Positions 53,698 through 63,600 of a stretch of 64,000 bases of DNA are shown here, piece by piece. Source of the DNA: Paenibacillus eucommiae (lineage in GTDB: Bacteria > Bacillota > Bacilli > Paenibacillales > NBRC-103111). A program made the position numbers and the translations under genes. The stretch spans positions 1 through 64,000 of the forward strand of contig NZ_JAGGLB010000021.1 of NCBI RefSeq assembly GCF_017874215.1, given 5' to 3'. The stretch's first letter is position 1, and the number at the start of each line of letters is the position of its first letter. Below the pieces are notes generated by a model. That model was not told where the DNA came from and ran no database searches. It saw only the letters and a program-made list of their open reading frames with translations.

Positions 53698-55368
53698 TTG
53701 AGTAAACGTAAATGGTTCTGGGCCGTGCCGATGATGTTGGTTGTATTACTACTTGTATTGGGAGGGTGTTCCAAGGAGAATGACGGCGGTGCTAATTCTC
53801 CTGCACCTTCAACTGATTCAGAAACGAACGCTGTATCAACGCCTAAAGCGGATGAGCCTCCGGCTAATCTTACCTTTTTCTACAGTAATTCAGGTGTGCC
53901 GCATCCTGAGGGTGTCGACCCCAATAACAATCCATTCTTAGACATCGTGAACAAGCTTGCTAATGTGAAATTGAAGGTTGAGGTGCCCAGCTATCAGGAA
54001 TTTGAAACCAAATTCAACTTGCTGATGGCATCAGGTAAGCTGCCCGATCTTGTACATACCCCTTACTTAAGCGTAGCCGAAAAAAGTGGGGATGATGGTG
54101 CCTTTATCGATCTTAAGAAATACTATGACAATTCACCCATCATCCAGAAAGTGATCAGCAAAGAGATGATGGAATTGACCAAATCAAAAAGCGGACATTA
54201 TTATCGCATTCCAATGGCTTGGGACAAAGCACCGCAAGGATCAGGTCTGGCTGTCAGGTTCGATCTTCTTGAGAAGTATAACGAAGGAAAGTTTCCGGCA
54301 ACGGTTGAAGAATACGTAGATGTGATGTATAAAATCAAAAAAGCAAATCCAAAGGCCATCCCGATGACTAATCGTGTTGTAGGTGCATCCATGTTAACCT
54401 ATGGCGGGGATACCCTCTATCAATTATTGGGCGCGGCCCCTTATGCAAACCGGATAAAAGGCGATCAAGTGATTCCGAACTTTGGAACCCCGGAGTTTAT
54501 GAAAGCGACGAAGATCATGAGACAGTTGTACACCGATGGCATTCTGGACAAAGAATTTTCTACCAACAGTCTGGATAAATGGTCAAGGATTATTAGTGGA
54601 GATTTCGATACGCTCATGGAATGGAACACAGCGGATCAAATGCCATATAAGGGCGAAGGCGCGATAAAAAATACAAATCCGCTTACCAAAGAAGCCAGAT
54701 ATGTGGTAGCTCCTCCAATCCAGGTAGATCCTGTTGTTTCGAATCCGCTGTATGTGGAATCCTTTAAAGCTCTGCCGGTTATTGATCATGGCGTCTATAT
54801 TTCCAGCACCTCGAAAAATCAGGACGCTGCCTGGAGAGTCATCGAGGCACTGGCCTCAGATGAACTGGATGAAGCGATCTGGTATGGCTTCGAAGGAGAG
54901 CATTATACCGTAGGAGCAGATGGAAAGAAAATCGTCGATTTCCAAAAGCTTGAGGCAGATAAAGCTGTTTCCTGGGCGTTCCACCTTCATTTGATACGCG
55001 GCTTTGTTAGCGGACAGGAAGCGATGAAGGAGAAATCAATGGCCATTATGGGCGAAGAATACGGCAAATTTGTATTTGATAGTATGATCCCCATGCAGCA
55101 GCAAGCAGATAAAAACGGTATTCACCCACTTACACTTGTAGAGCCTAAGCTTTCTGATGAGTCGGCTGCGAAAAGAACGGAAATGAATGAGTTTATTTCC
55201 AAAGCACTTGCCGAAGCCATCATGAGCCGGATTAGTATGGAAGAGCTGGATCAGAGAATTGCAGAGTTCAATACGAAATACGGAACTGTTTTTGCAGAGC
55301 TCACTCAAATCTATAAGGATATCAAACCGGAGCTGCCTGCTTTGGGAGTCAAGGTTGTTAACTGGTAG
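53698..55368 (+). CDS. LplA-type lipoprotein, solute-binding protein of the second transporter
   Basis: A 556-residue lipoprotein starting at TTG 53698, nine bases behind GAGAGGG. Its lipobox is LVLGGCSK with the Cys at residue 24. The binding domain is of the same class as the protein of the first locus: 'ETKFNLLMASGKLPDLVHTPYL', 'YYRIPMAWDKAPQG' and 'HGVYISSTSKNQDAAWRVIEAL'. It should capture oligosaccharides released by the nearby lyase. It is followed by two permease genes. Confidence 0.92.
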   Translation: MSKRKWFWAVPMMLVVLLLVLGGCSKENDGGANSPAPSTDSETNAVSTPKADEPPANLTFFYSNSGVPHPEGVDPNNNPFLDIVNKLANVKLKVEVPSYQEFETKFNLLMASGKLPDLVHTPYLSVAEKSGDDGAFIDLKKYYDNSPIIQKVISKEMMELTKSKSGHYYRIPMAWDKAPQGSGLAVRFDLLEKYNEGKFPATVEEYVDVMYKIKKANPKAIPMTNRVVGASMLTYGGDTLYQLLGAAPYANRIKGDQVIPNFGTPEFMKATKIMRQLYTDGILDKEFSTNSLDKWSRIISGDFDTLMEWNTADQMPYKGEGAIKNTNPLTKEARYVVAPPIQVDPVVSNPLYVESFKALPVIDHGVYISSTSKNQDAAWRVIEALASDELDEAIWYGFEGEHYTVGADGKKIVDFQKLEADKAVSWAFHLHLIRGFVSGQEAMKEKSMAIMGEEYGKFVFDSMIPMQQQADKNGIHPLTLVEPKLSDESAAKRTEMNEFISKALAEAIMSRISMEELDQRIAEFNTKYGTVFAELTQIYKDIKPELPALGVKVVNW

Positions 55369-55381
55369 AGGGGGCGAGCAT

Positions 55382-56338
55382 GTGTCAGATGGAACTGTAA
55401 ATGTGATCTCAACAAAGCCGGGCCTGCCCAGACGCAAAAAAATTCAATTGGGCAGACAGCTTGCCTTGTACATCTTAATGGCCCCAACGATCCTGTCCTT
55501 GTTTATTTTTAATTACATTCCGATGTACGGTGTTATTATTGCCTTTCAGGATTATTCGGTTTTTAAAGGCGTGATGGGCAGCGATTGGGTAAGCCTGAAG
55601 CATTTCACCAAGTTCCTAACGGATGACAGGTTCTGGTCAGTTATGCAGAATACGTTGATTATCAACTTCTACGATTTATTATTTGGATTTACAGCTCCCA
55701 TTCTGTTTGCCCTGCTGGCAAATGAAATTTACAACAAAAAGTTTAAACGGATCATGCAGACGGTCTCCTATTTGCCGCATTTTTTATCCTGGGTCGTTGT
55801 GGCCGGCTTATTCTATGCTATTCTTTCCCCATCCGCTTCGGGCTTAGTCAACAATGCCTTGGTCTGGCTGTTCGGGATTGAGCCGATATTTTTTATGACA
55901 GAGCCGGGCTTGTTCAGGGGGATCGTTGTTTTTGCGGACATTTGGAAAAGTGTAGGCTTTTCAGCCATCTTGTATTTCGCCGTTATTGCAGGCATCGACT
56001 CCAGCTTGTATGAAGCTGCCTGGATTGATGGGGCTAACCGTGTACAGCAGGCTATTTTCATTACCTTGCCTGGTATGGCGCCGATGATCGTACTGATGTT
56101 TCTGCTCAAAATTGCTTCCATATTCGGCATTGGCTTTGAACGGATCTTTCTCATGCAAAATCCGCTCGTCTACGATAAGTCTGATGTAATCGCTACGTAT
56201 GTGTATCGGATAGGGCTGGAACAAGCCCAGTACAGCCTTACAACAGCTATTGGACTGACGCAAAGTCTGCTGGCATTTGTGTTATTGATTAGTGCGAACT
56301 GGGCTTCCAAACGGGCTGTTGGTATGGGACTATATTAA
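55382..56338 (+). CDS. ABC sugar permease, LplB-type
   Basis: A 318-residue permease. The start is GTG 55382 behind GAGGGGG; an in-frame extension upstream lies inside the lipoprotein gene. The EAA loop is LYEAAWIDGANRVQQAIFI near residue 204. Six membrane helices are expected, the first at about residues 27-50. It partners with the next permease. Confidence 0.9.
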   Translation: MSDGTVNVISTKPGLPRRKKIQLGRQLALYILMAPTILSLFIFNYIPMYGVIIAFQDYSVFKGVMGSDWVSLKHFTKFLTDDRFWSVMQNTLIINFYDLLFGFTAPILFALLANEIYNKKFKRIMQTVSYLPHFLSWVVVAGLFYAILSPSASGLVNNALVWLFGIEPIFFMTEPGLFRGIVVFADIWKSVGFSAILYFAVIAGIDSSLYEAAWIDGANRVQQAIFITLPGMAPMIVLMFLLKIASIFGIGFERIFLMQNPLVYDKSDVIATYVYRIGLEQAQYSLTTAIGLTQSLLAFVLLISANWASKRAVGMGLY

Positions 56339-56351
56339 GGGGGGAGCTTCA

Positions 56352-57242
56352 TTGCTGCACAGGTACAGATCGCCTTCCAGAAAAGTGTTTGAACTGGTCA
56401 ATTACAGCTTGTTTATCGTTTTTTCCATCAGTATTCTTATCCCTTTTATCCATGTTATTTCTATCTCATTAAGTTCCTTTGCAGCCGTCGAAGGCAATCA
56501 AGTATCGCTATGGCCGGTTGAATTCACGCTGCAAGCGTATGAAAAGGTCGTAACGAATTCAACGTTTATCCGCTCTTTTGTCAATACCGTTTTCCTGACC
56601 GTTATCAATACTGTTCTGGTGATCCTTGTCTCTCTTTGCTGTGCTTATGCGCTGTCTAGCAAATATGTGATCGGACGGAAAATTATCTTTATGTATATTC
56701 TGATCCCGATGTTTATTAGCGGGGGGCTCATTCCGACGTATCTGGTTGTTAACGGTATTGGCTTGAATAATACGTTCTGGGCGCTTATTTTGCCGGGCAT
56801 CAGCAGTGCTTTTTATATTATTATTTTTAAAAATGTGATCGACCAATTGCCGCAAGAGATCATTGAATCTGCAGAAATGGACGGCGCCGGGGACTATCGG
56901 GTCTTGTTCACTATCGTGCTCCCGCTTGTTCTTCCCATGACCATGGCATTTACTATTTTCAGTGCAGTTGCACATTGGAATGAATGGTTTGGCGTTCTCC
57001 TGTATATTCGCGATAACACGAAGTGGACACTGCAATTTCAGCTCAGAGACATACTGATCAATGCCTCGCTTACAGAAGCGATGGAAAAAAATATGATTAA
57101 GAATAAGGTCGCCGCTCCCATTTATTCAGAAAGCCTGAAGATGGCTGCGCTGATGGTAACGGTTATCCCGATCATCGTGGTCTACCCTTTCTTGCAAAAA
57201 TATTTTATTCATGGGGTCTTGGTCGGAGCTGTTAAAGGATAA
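56352..57242 (+). CDS. ABC sugar permease, LplC/YtcP-type
   Basis: A 296-residue permease starting at TTG 56352, 13 bp after the first permease stop, with GGGGGGAG as ribosome site. The EAA loop is 'IIESAEMDGAGDYRVLFTI'; the end 'YPFLQKYFIHGVLVGAVKG' is the family's C-terminal signature. The two permease genes are clearly paralogous to those of the first locus. Confidence 0.9.
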   Translation: MLHRYRSPSRKVFELVNYSLFIVFSISILIPFIHVISISLSSFAAVEGNQVSLWPVEFTLQAYEKVVTNSTFIRSFVNTVFLTVINTVLVILVSLCCAYALSSKYVIGRKIIFMYILIPMFISGGLIPTYLVVNGIGLNNTFWALILPGISSAFYIIIFKNVIDQLPQEIIESAEMDGAGDYRVLFTIVLPLVLPMTMAFTIFSAVAHWNEWFGVLLYIRDNTKWTLQFQLRDILINASLTEAMEKNMIKNKVAAPIYSESLKMAALMVTVIPIIVVYPFLQKYFIHGVLVGAVKG

Positions 57243-57283
57243 AAGGGTTGGTTACCCCTAATAGGTGGAGGGAAGCTAAAAAA

Positions 57284-60200
57284 ATGAACAATCATGCTCT
57301 TGCCCAAGCAGACATATATGTCGCCCAAGGTCTGGATTTCTTCTGGAAATTGGTGCCGCCGCAAAGCCTGCCAAGAAGTATATTCGTCAATCAAACGATC
57401 GGCAGTCCGATCACAGGAAGAGAAATTGACCAGTTTGGCAATTATCCCTATACCTTCGACCCTATCCATGAGCCATGGAAAATAACCGATCCAAGCAGCG
57501 GGTACAAGTTTCCTGCAAATGATTTTCAAAGCTATTATGAAAGCGGACTAAATGAGCACGGCCTGTTCGATCAGAGCCTGGCCGATCCGGTTTATTTAGT
57601 CAATACTTTGTATCCTGAGAAAGGTCCGGATTGGTGTGTCGATGACGGACTTGGCTGGATCGATGGTAACGGCCATTATTTTACCTTCATCGCTTACTAT
57701 GTGCACTGGGCCTTATGGGGATATGATGGGAAAAGCATCATACAGAAAGCATTGCGGTCATTGAAGGATGCCTATTTGTATACAGGTGATCTCAAGTATG
57801 CCCGTGCGGGAGTTGTATTGTTAGACCGTATAGCAGATGTGTATCCAAGCCAGGATATTTACGTGCACGGTATGACCCATTACTTTAACTCTCATGGTCT
57901 TACAGGCCATGGCAAAGCCGTGGGTAATATTTGGGAGCCATTCCTGCTTAAAGATTTTTTAAAGGCCTATGAAGCTTTTCGTCCTGTATTGGATGATCCG
58001 GAGCTGATTGCATTTCTGAGCGCCAAGTCCCTTGAATATCGGTTGGGGCCGCTTAAGCACTCGGCCGAGGGGATCCGCAGGAACATAGAAACAGGTGTTA
58101 TCGAACAAATCTATCCAGGTGTCAAAAAAGCCCAAATAGCAAGCAATAATGGCATTCATCAAAGTGCGCTGGCGCTGGCCGCAGTCATATACGACAAGCT
58201 CCCTGAAACAAAGGAATGGCTGGATTTCAATTTCAAGACAGGTGATCTGGAAGGGCCTCCTTATTGCGTTACGGGTGGGAATATGGGCGTTACTTTCGTA
58301 AATGGAGTGGATCGTGACGGGGCCGGTGATGAATCGTCATTGCTGTATAACCAATTGTGGCTGGATAGTTATTTGGAAACGGCAGATATTATGAAAGGCT
58401 ATAAGGGCTACCCTGGAGCGAGTCTGTATGAGCATGTCAAATTCCGCAAAATGTTTTCGGGGCTGTACCCGCTAATGCTGGCTGAACGTTATACCGCTAA
58501 CATCGGGGATGCCGGGAGTACGGGAAACCCTTGGCCAGCTTTCAGTCTGACACAGATGACCAAGGCATTCCAGAATTATGGCGACCCCATATTTGCTCAG
58601 CTGGCCTACTTCAGGAATAATAACAGCACTGAAGGGATACAGGGAGACATGTTCTCGGGAAATCCGGAACAGCTTGCGAACGATATTCAAGAGGTCATTG
58701 ATGAGCACGGGTTGCTGAAGCTGGAGAGCCACAATATGACTGGCTTCGGCTTTGCCGTCTTGCGGGACGGGGACAGTAAAGCGGATACGCTGGGGATTCG
58801 CTATCCGTTCGGGACTATGCTCATTGAATCGATGACTGCAAAGACGGATGCCCGGGTCAGAGACAATGTGCTGGAATATGAAGCTTCTGCTCAAGGGGAC
58901 TCCATTTCATTCCTCTTCGAGGTGGCAGAAAATAAGGAGTATGAAATATTGCTGCAGCCTGCACGATCGATTGCTAATGAGGGATATGGCATTTATCTCG
59001 TCCTGCTTGATGGTCAGCCTGCTGCTGAAATTGATTTCTATGGAAGCCGCCGGGAACGTGAATCCCTGGCAATCAGGCAGCTGGTCCGAGGGAAGCATAG
59101 AATCGAATTTATGAATAAGGGCAAAAATTCGCTATCCGCCGGCTATAAATTGGGTCTGTTGGAACTGGCACTGCTTGATGGTCAAACACAAAGAATTCGC
59201 AATGACACAATAGGAACGAATTCCTTGCGGGACATGTGGCTTTATTATGGCCGCAACTATGGCCATGGTCATGCAGATTGCCTGAATCTGGGCCTGGTTG
59301 CTTTCGGGCTTGATGTAAGCCCTGATCTTGGTTATCCCGAGAGCACATTCCCGACAGACACCCATTGCACCGAATGGATCAGAAGTACAGTTGCCCATAA
59401 TACGGTGACGGTAGACCGCTCGATGCAGACGGCGCAGTGGGTAGGCGATCCGAAACGGTTCGACGGCCGGCCTAGGTCTATGGTGAAGCTGGTTGAGGTG
59501 GAAGCTCCCAAAGTGTATCCGCAGACAGAGCTGTACAAACGGACATCGGCCATGATTCGTGCGGACAAAGCAAACTCATATGTGGTTGACTTCTTCCGTG
59601 TCAAAGGGGGTAGCGAGCATCATTTCAGCTTCCACGGAGCGGAAGGAGATGTAGAGGTGGAAGGGGTGAATATGACGGTACAGCCGACCGGCACCTATGC
59701 GGGACCGGAAGTGGAATATGGCCAGCGGCCAGCGCATGAGCTTGAAACCGGCTATCAATACAGAGGCGCAGGCTTTCATTATTTGAAAAATGTGGAGCGT
59801 GACACCGCACCGTCATCCTTATTCAGTGTCGACTGGACTGTCAAGGATACTTGGAACATGCTGCCGCCGCAGGAGAACCAGGGGAACCGGGAGAATGTAC
59901 ATCTTCGGTTGACGATGCTGGGCGATACCGATGAAGTCGCGCTTGCCGATGGCATTCCATCACGAACGGAAACGGGGAACCCTGAACGTCTGAGATATTT
60001 GCTTGTCAAACGGAGCGGAACTGATTTGGAGAGCACCTTTACATCCGTTATTGAGCCTTACAAGAACGAGAGATTTGTCAGTGGGATAGCTGCTCTGGAA
60101 GTGAAATCCGGAGGTGCTCCTGTATCTGATATGGATGTAAGAGCTGTAAAGGTCACGCTCGAAAACGGACGTGTGGATTACATTATCAGTGCACTTGATC

Positions 60201-60679
60201 CTGAGGTGGCTTACACGATTGACAATAAGCTGCAGTTTAAAGGCGGCTTTGGAGTTTATTCAGAAATAGCCGGCAAATTTGCATACGGATATGTGAATGA
60301 CGGTACGGTCATCGGACAGCTCGATTCACCGGAGATCTATGCGAACCAGGGCTGTGTGGATGGAACCGTGGTTGATTTTACCAAACAGCTGCAAGTCTAT
60401 AACGAAATTATTGTCGATATTCCTCACCAGGACTACGCTCTGAATGACCTGGTAAACAGAAGCGTCTATGTGCAAAATGACGGGGCGCGAAATGCGGTTT
60501 ACCTGATAAAGGGAGTTTCAGATTTGGGCAAAGGTCGCTATGCGCTGGATATTGGGGATACGACACTTATACGCAGTTATAAAGATGATCATGATTTCAA
60601 TCAAGGATTTATTTATGACATTGCCGAAGGTAGCGGATTTCGAATTCCATTGTCCTACGAAAAAGAAAATGGCGTCTGA
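57284..60679 (+). CDS. Heparinase II/III-like lyase without signal peptide
   Basis: A 1131-residue enzyme. Residues about 1-400 are the helical toroid (GLDFFWKLVPPQSLPRSIFV, 'YVHWALWGYDGKS'). The beta domain follows with YYGRNYGHGHADCLNLGL (near 652-669) and STVAHNTVTVDRS. It starts with MNNHALAQADIY, not a signal peptide, so it is predicted cytosolic; the secreted paralogue downstream has a signal and extra N-terminal domains and is alignable from the first residues. It should cut oligosaccharides that have been imported. ATG 57284 is preferred for its GGAGGG site; a TTG at 57248 would add 12 residues without a clear site. Confidence 0.85.
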   Translation: MNNHALAQADIYVAQGLDFFWKLVPPQSLPRSIFVNQTIGSPITGREIDQFGNYPYTFDPIHEPWKITDPSSGYKFPANDFQSYYESGLNEHGLFDQSLADPVYLVNTLYPEKGPDWCVDDGLGWIDGNGHYFTFIAYYVHWALWGYDGKSIIQKALRSLKDAYLYTGDLKYARAGVVLLDRIADVYPSQDIYVHGMTHYFNSHGLTGHGKAVGNIWEPFLLKDFLKAYEAFRPVLDDPELIAFLSAKSLEYRLGPLKHSAEGIRRNIETGVIEQIYPGVKKAQIASNNGIHQSALALAAVIYDKLPETKEWLDFNFKTGDLEGPPYCVTGGNMGVTFVNGVDRDGAGDESSLLYNQLWLDSYLETADIMKGYKGYPGASLYEHVKFRKMFSGLYPLMLAERYTANIGDAGSTGNPWPAFSLTQMTKAFQNYGDPIFAQLAYFRNNNSTEGIQGDMFSGNPEQLANDIQEVIDEHGLLKLESHNMTGFGFAVLRDGDSKADTLGIRYPFGTMLIESMTAKTDARVRDNVLEYEASAQGDSISFLFEVAENKEYEILLQPARSIANEGYGIYLVLLDGQPAAEIDFYGSRRERESLAIRQLVRGKHRIEFMNKGKNSLSAGYKLGLLELALLDGQTQRIRNDTIGTNSLRDMWLYYGRNYGHGHADCLNLGLVAFGLDVSPDLGYPESTFPTDTHCTEWIRSTVAHNTVTVDRSMQTAQWVGDPKRFDGRPRSMVKLVEVEAPKVYPQTELYKRTSAMIRADKANSYVVDFFRVKGGSEHHFSFHGAEGDVEVEGVNMTVQPTGTYAGPEVEYGQRPAHELETGYQYRGAGFHYLKNVERDTAPSSLFSVDWTVKDTWNMLPPQENQGNRENVHLRLTMLGDTDEVALADGIPSRTETGNPERLRYLLVKRSGTDLESTFTSVIEPYKNERFVSGIAALEVKSGGAPVSDMDVRAVKVTLENGRVDYIISALDPEVAYTIDNKLQFKGGFGVYSEIAGKFAYGYVNDGTVIGQLDSPEIYANQGCVDGTVVDFTKQLQVYNEIIVDIPHQDYALNDLVNRSVYVQNDGARNAVYLIKGVSDLGKGRYALDIGDTTLIRSYKDDHDFNQGFIYDIAEGSGFRIPLSYEKENGV

Positions 60680-60694
60680 AAAGGAGAGGTTTAA

Positions 60695-63600
60695 ATGAAA
60701 AAACACAGTCGAAGTCATCGCAGCCATCAGAGTCATCAGAGTCACCAAAGCCAGAGTCATAGTCGTAGTCACTATACGACAAAGAGGCTTTTTAAATTTT
60801 TGAAATTATTTATGGTTCTTATGCTCTTGTTAGGGTCGATTCTGGTCGAGCCAACAGCTTCCAAAGCGGATGGGAACGATGTGACCTATTTATTTAATAA
60901 GAGCAGTCTGGAGCCTGGCACGGAAAGATGGAGCTTGGTTGGAGCTCCCTTGGGTGAGTTTACGCCGGGAATTGTCAACTTCGACAACTATACAGATATT
61001 CAGGCTTATGCAGATGGCCATGAACGTTCGTTTAAGTTTCAGGTGGATACGGCAGGCAACTATCAAGTTAAGCTTCAGGGCATGCTCAACCAATTGGGCG
61101 GCATAGGCGAGCTGTATATCGATAATCAGTCCATCGGCACCTTCGATTTCTATGACGATGCCTACTGGGAGAATCAGTTTGAAAGCGGAGTCCGCACGAT
61201 CCGTCTTATGCATCTGGAGGCGGGCCAGCATACGCTGACCTTCAAAGCGATCGGGCATTCCCAAGGCTCGACGCGCCGCAATATGCATCCGACGAAGCTT
61301 ATTCTCGAAGCTGCGGAAGGGCCGCTCCCTGTAAGTGAGGTGGCCATCAAGACGGAATTACCGAATATGTCGCTGGGCATGCGCACTCAATTAAGGATTG
61401 AGGCTATCCTGACGGACAATACAAGGGTCGCTCTGGAAGGGGTACAGGTGAGTTACACCAGCGCGGATCCAACGATAGCAGCGGTTAACCCTTTAACAGG
61501 CTGGCTGGAAGCTGCGGGTGTCGGCGATACGACGATAAGTGCTTCCGTGCTCTACTATGGAACGACGTATACCGCAAGTCTGTCCGTTCATGTGCAGAAG
61601 AGCGTGACTTACTTGTTCAACAAGAGCAGTCTGGAGCCCGGTTCGGAATGGTGGAAGCTGGTCGGAGCTCCGCTGGGCGAATTTACACCGGGAATCGTCA
61701 ACTTCGATACCTATACGGATATCCAGGCTTATGCTGACGGACATGAACGCTCCTTTAAGTTTAAGGTGGGAGCTGCGGGCAACTACCAGATTAAGCTGCA
61801 AGGCATGCTGAACCAATTGGGCGGCATAGGCGAGCTGTATATCGATAATCAACCGATCGGGACCTTTGATTTCTACGACGATGCTTACTGGGAAAACCAG
61901 TTTGAAAGCGGAGTCCGCACGATTCGTCTGATGCATCTGGAGGCAGGCCAGCATACGCTAACCTTCAAGGCGATTGGACATGCCAAGGGCTCGACACGCC
62001 GCAATATGCATCCGACGAAGCTCATTCTGGATGCTCTGGAAGGGCAGCTTGATATTAGTCAGGTGGCCATCAAGCAGAAGACGGCTTCGCCGGATCTGTC
62101 CATAGGAGCGCGGGTACAATTGATGATCGAGGCTGAGCTGACAGACGGTACAAGGATTCCGCTTGACGGAGCGCAGGTAAGCTATACAAGCGCCAATCCT
62201 GCGATAGCGACAGTGGACTCATCAACTGGTTGGCTGGAAGCTATTGGTGTAGGAGATACGACAATAAGTGCATCCGTGGTCTATTACGGAACGACGTATA
62301 CAGCGAGTCTTCCGGTTCATGTGCAGAAAAGTGCGACATACTTATTCAACAAAAGCAGTCTGGAGCCTGGGACGGACAGGTGGAAGCTGGTTGGCGCTCC
62401 GCTGGGCGAATTCACACCAGGAATTGTCAACTTCGACAATTATACCGATATCCAGGCCTATGCTGATGGGCATGAACGCACATTTATATTTAAAGTGGGT
62501 GCATCAGGCAACTATCTGGTTAAGCTTCAGGGAATGGTCAATCAATTGGGCGGCATAGGCGAGCTCGTTATTGACGGCAGAACGATTGGCACCTTCGATT
62601 TTTATGATGATGCTTACTGGGAAAACCAATTTGAAAGTGGAGTACGTACGATCCGTCTTATGCATCTGGAAACAGGCACCCATGAGCTGACGTTCAGGGC
62701 GATTGGTCATGCGAAAGGCTCTACGCGCCGTAATATGCATCCGACGAAATTCATCCTGGAAGCGGTGGAAGGGCCTGTCCAATTAAGCAGCATGACCATC
62801 AAGTGGGCTTTACCGGAAATGACGGCAGGCATGTTCAATCAAATAGCTGTTGATACGGAAGCTGTGTTAATAGACGGTACGAAGGCTTTCCTGGAGGGTG
62901 TTCAGCTCAGCTATCAGAGTGCCGATACGACGATTGCGGTAGTTGATGCGCAGAGCGGCAGACTGGAAGCCAAGGCAGCCGGTGAGACGACGATTACAGT
63001 GTCAGCGGCATACGGGGGAAATACCTACACGTCAAGCCTGCCGCTGAAAGTGAAGGTGTTGACGAATACGAAAACACGCACCACTCTGTATACGCAGGCT
63101 GACATTCAGGCGGCCCGCGACAATATAGATCAGTACGCCTGGGCACAGAGTATGAGGGACAATGCGGTTACACAAGCCAATCTATACGCGGATCAAGGCT
63201 TGGATTTTCTGTGGAGCCTGGTGCCGCCGCAAAGTCTGCCGAGGAGCATATTTGTTAATCAAGAATTAGGGAGTCCGATTACAGGAAAGGATATAGACCT
63301 GTACGGATACTATCCTTATACCTTTGATCCTATTAATGAACCGTGGAAAATTACAGATCCAAGCAGCGGAGCCAAATTCCCGACGAATGATTTCGGCGCT
63401 TTTTATGAGAGCGGGCTGGATGAACACGGTATATTTGATCCAACGAAAGCAGACCGCTCCTTATTGTACAACACCGATCACCCGGATCCGAATGATCCTC
63501 TTCATACCTGGGGTGTGGATGACGGCCGCGGCTGGGTGGATGAGAATGGCAATTATTTTACCTTTATTGCTTATTATGTGCATTGGGGACTTTGGGGATA

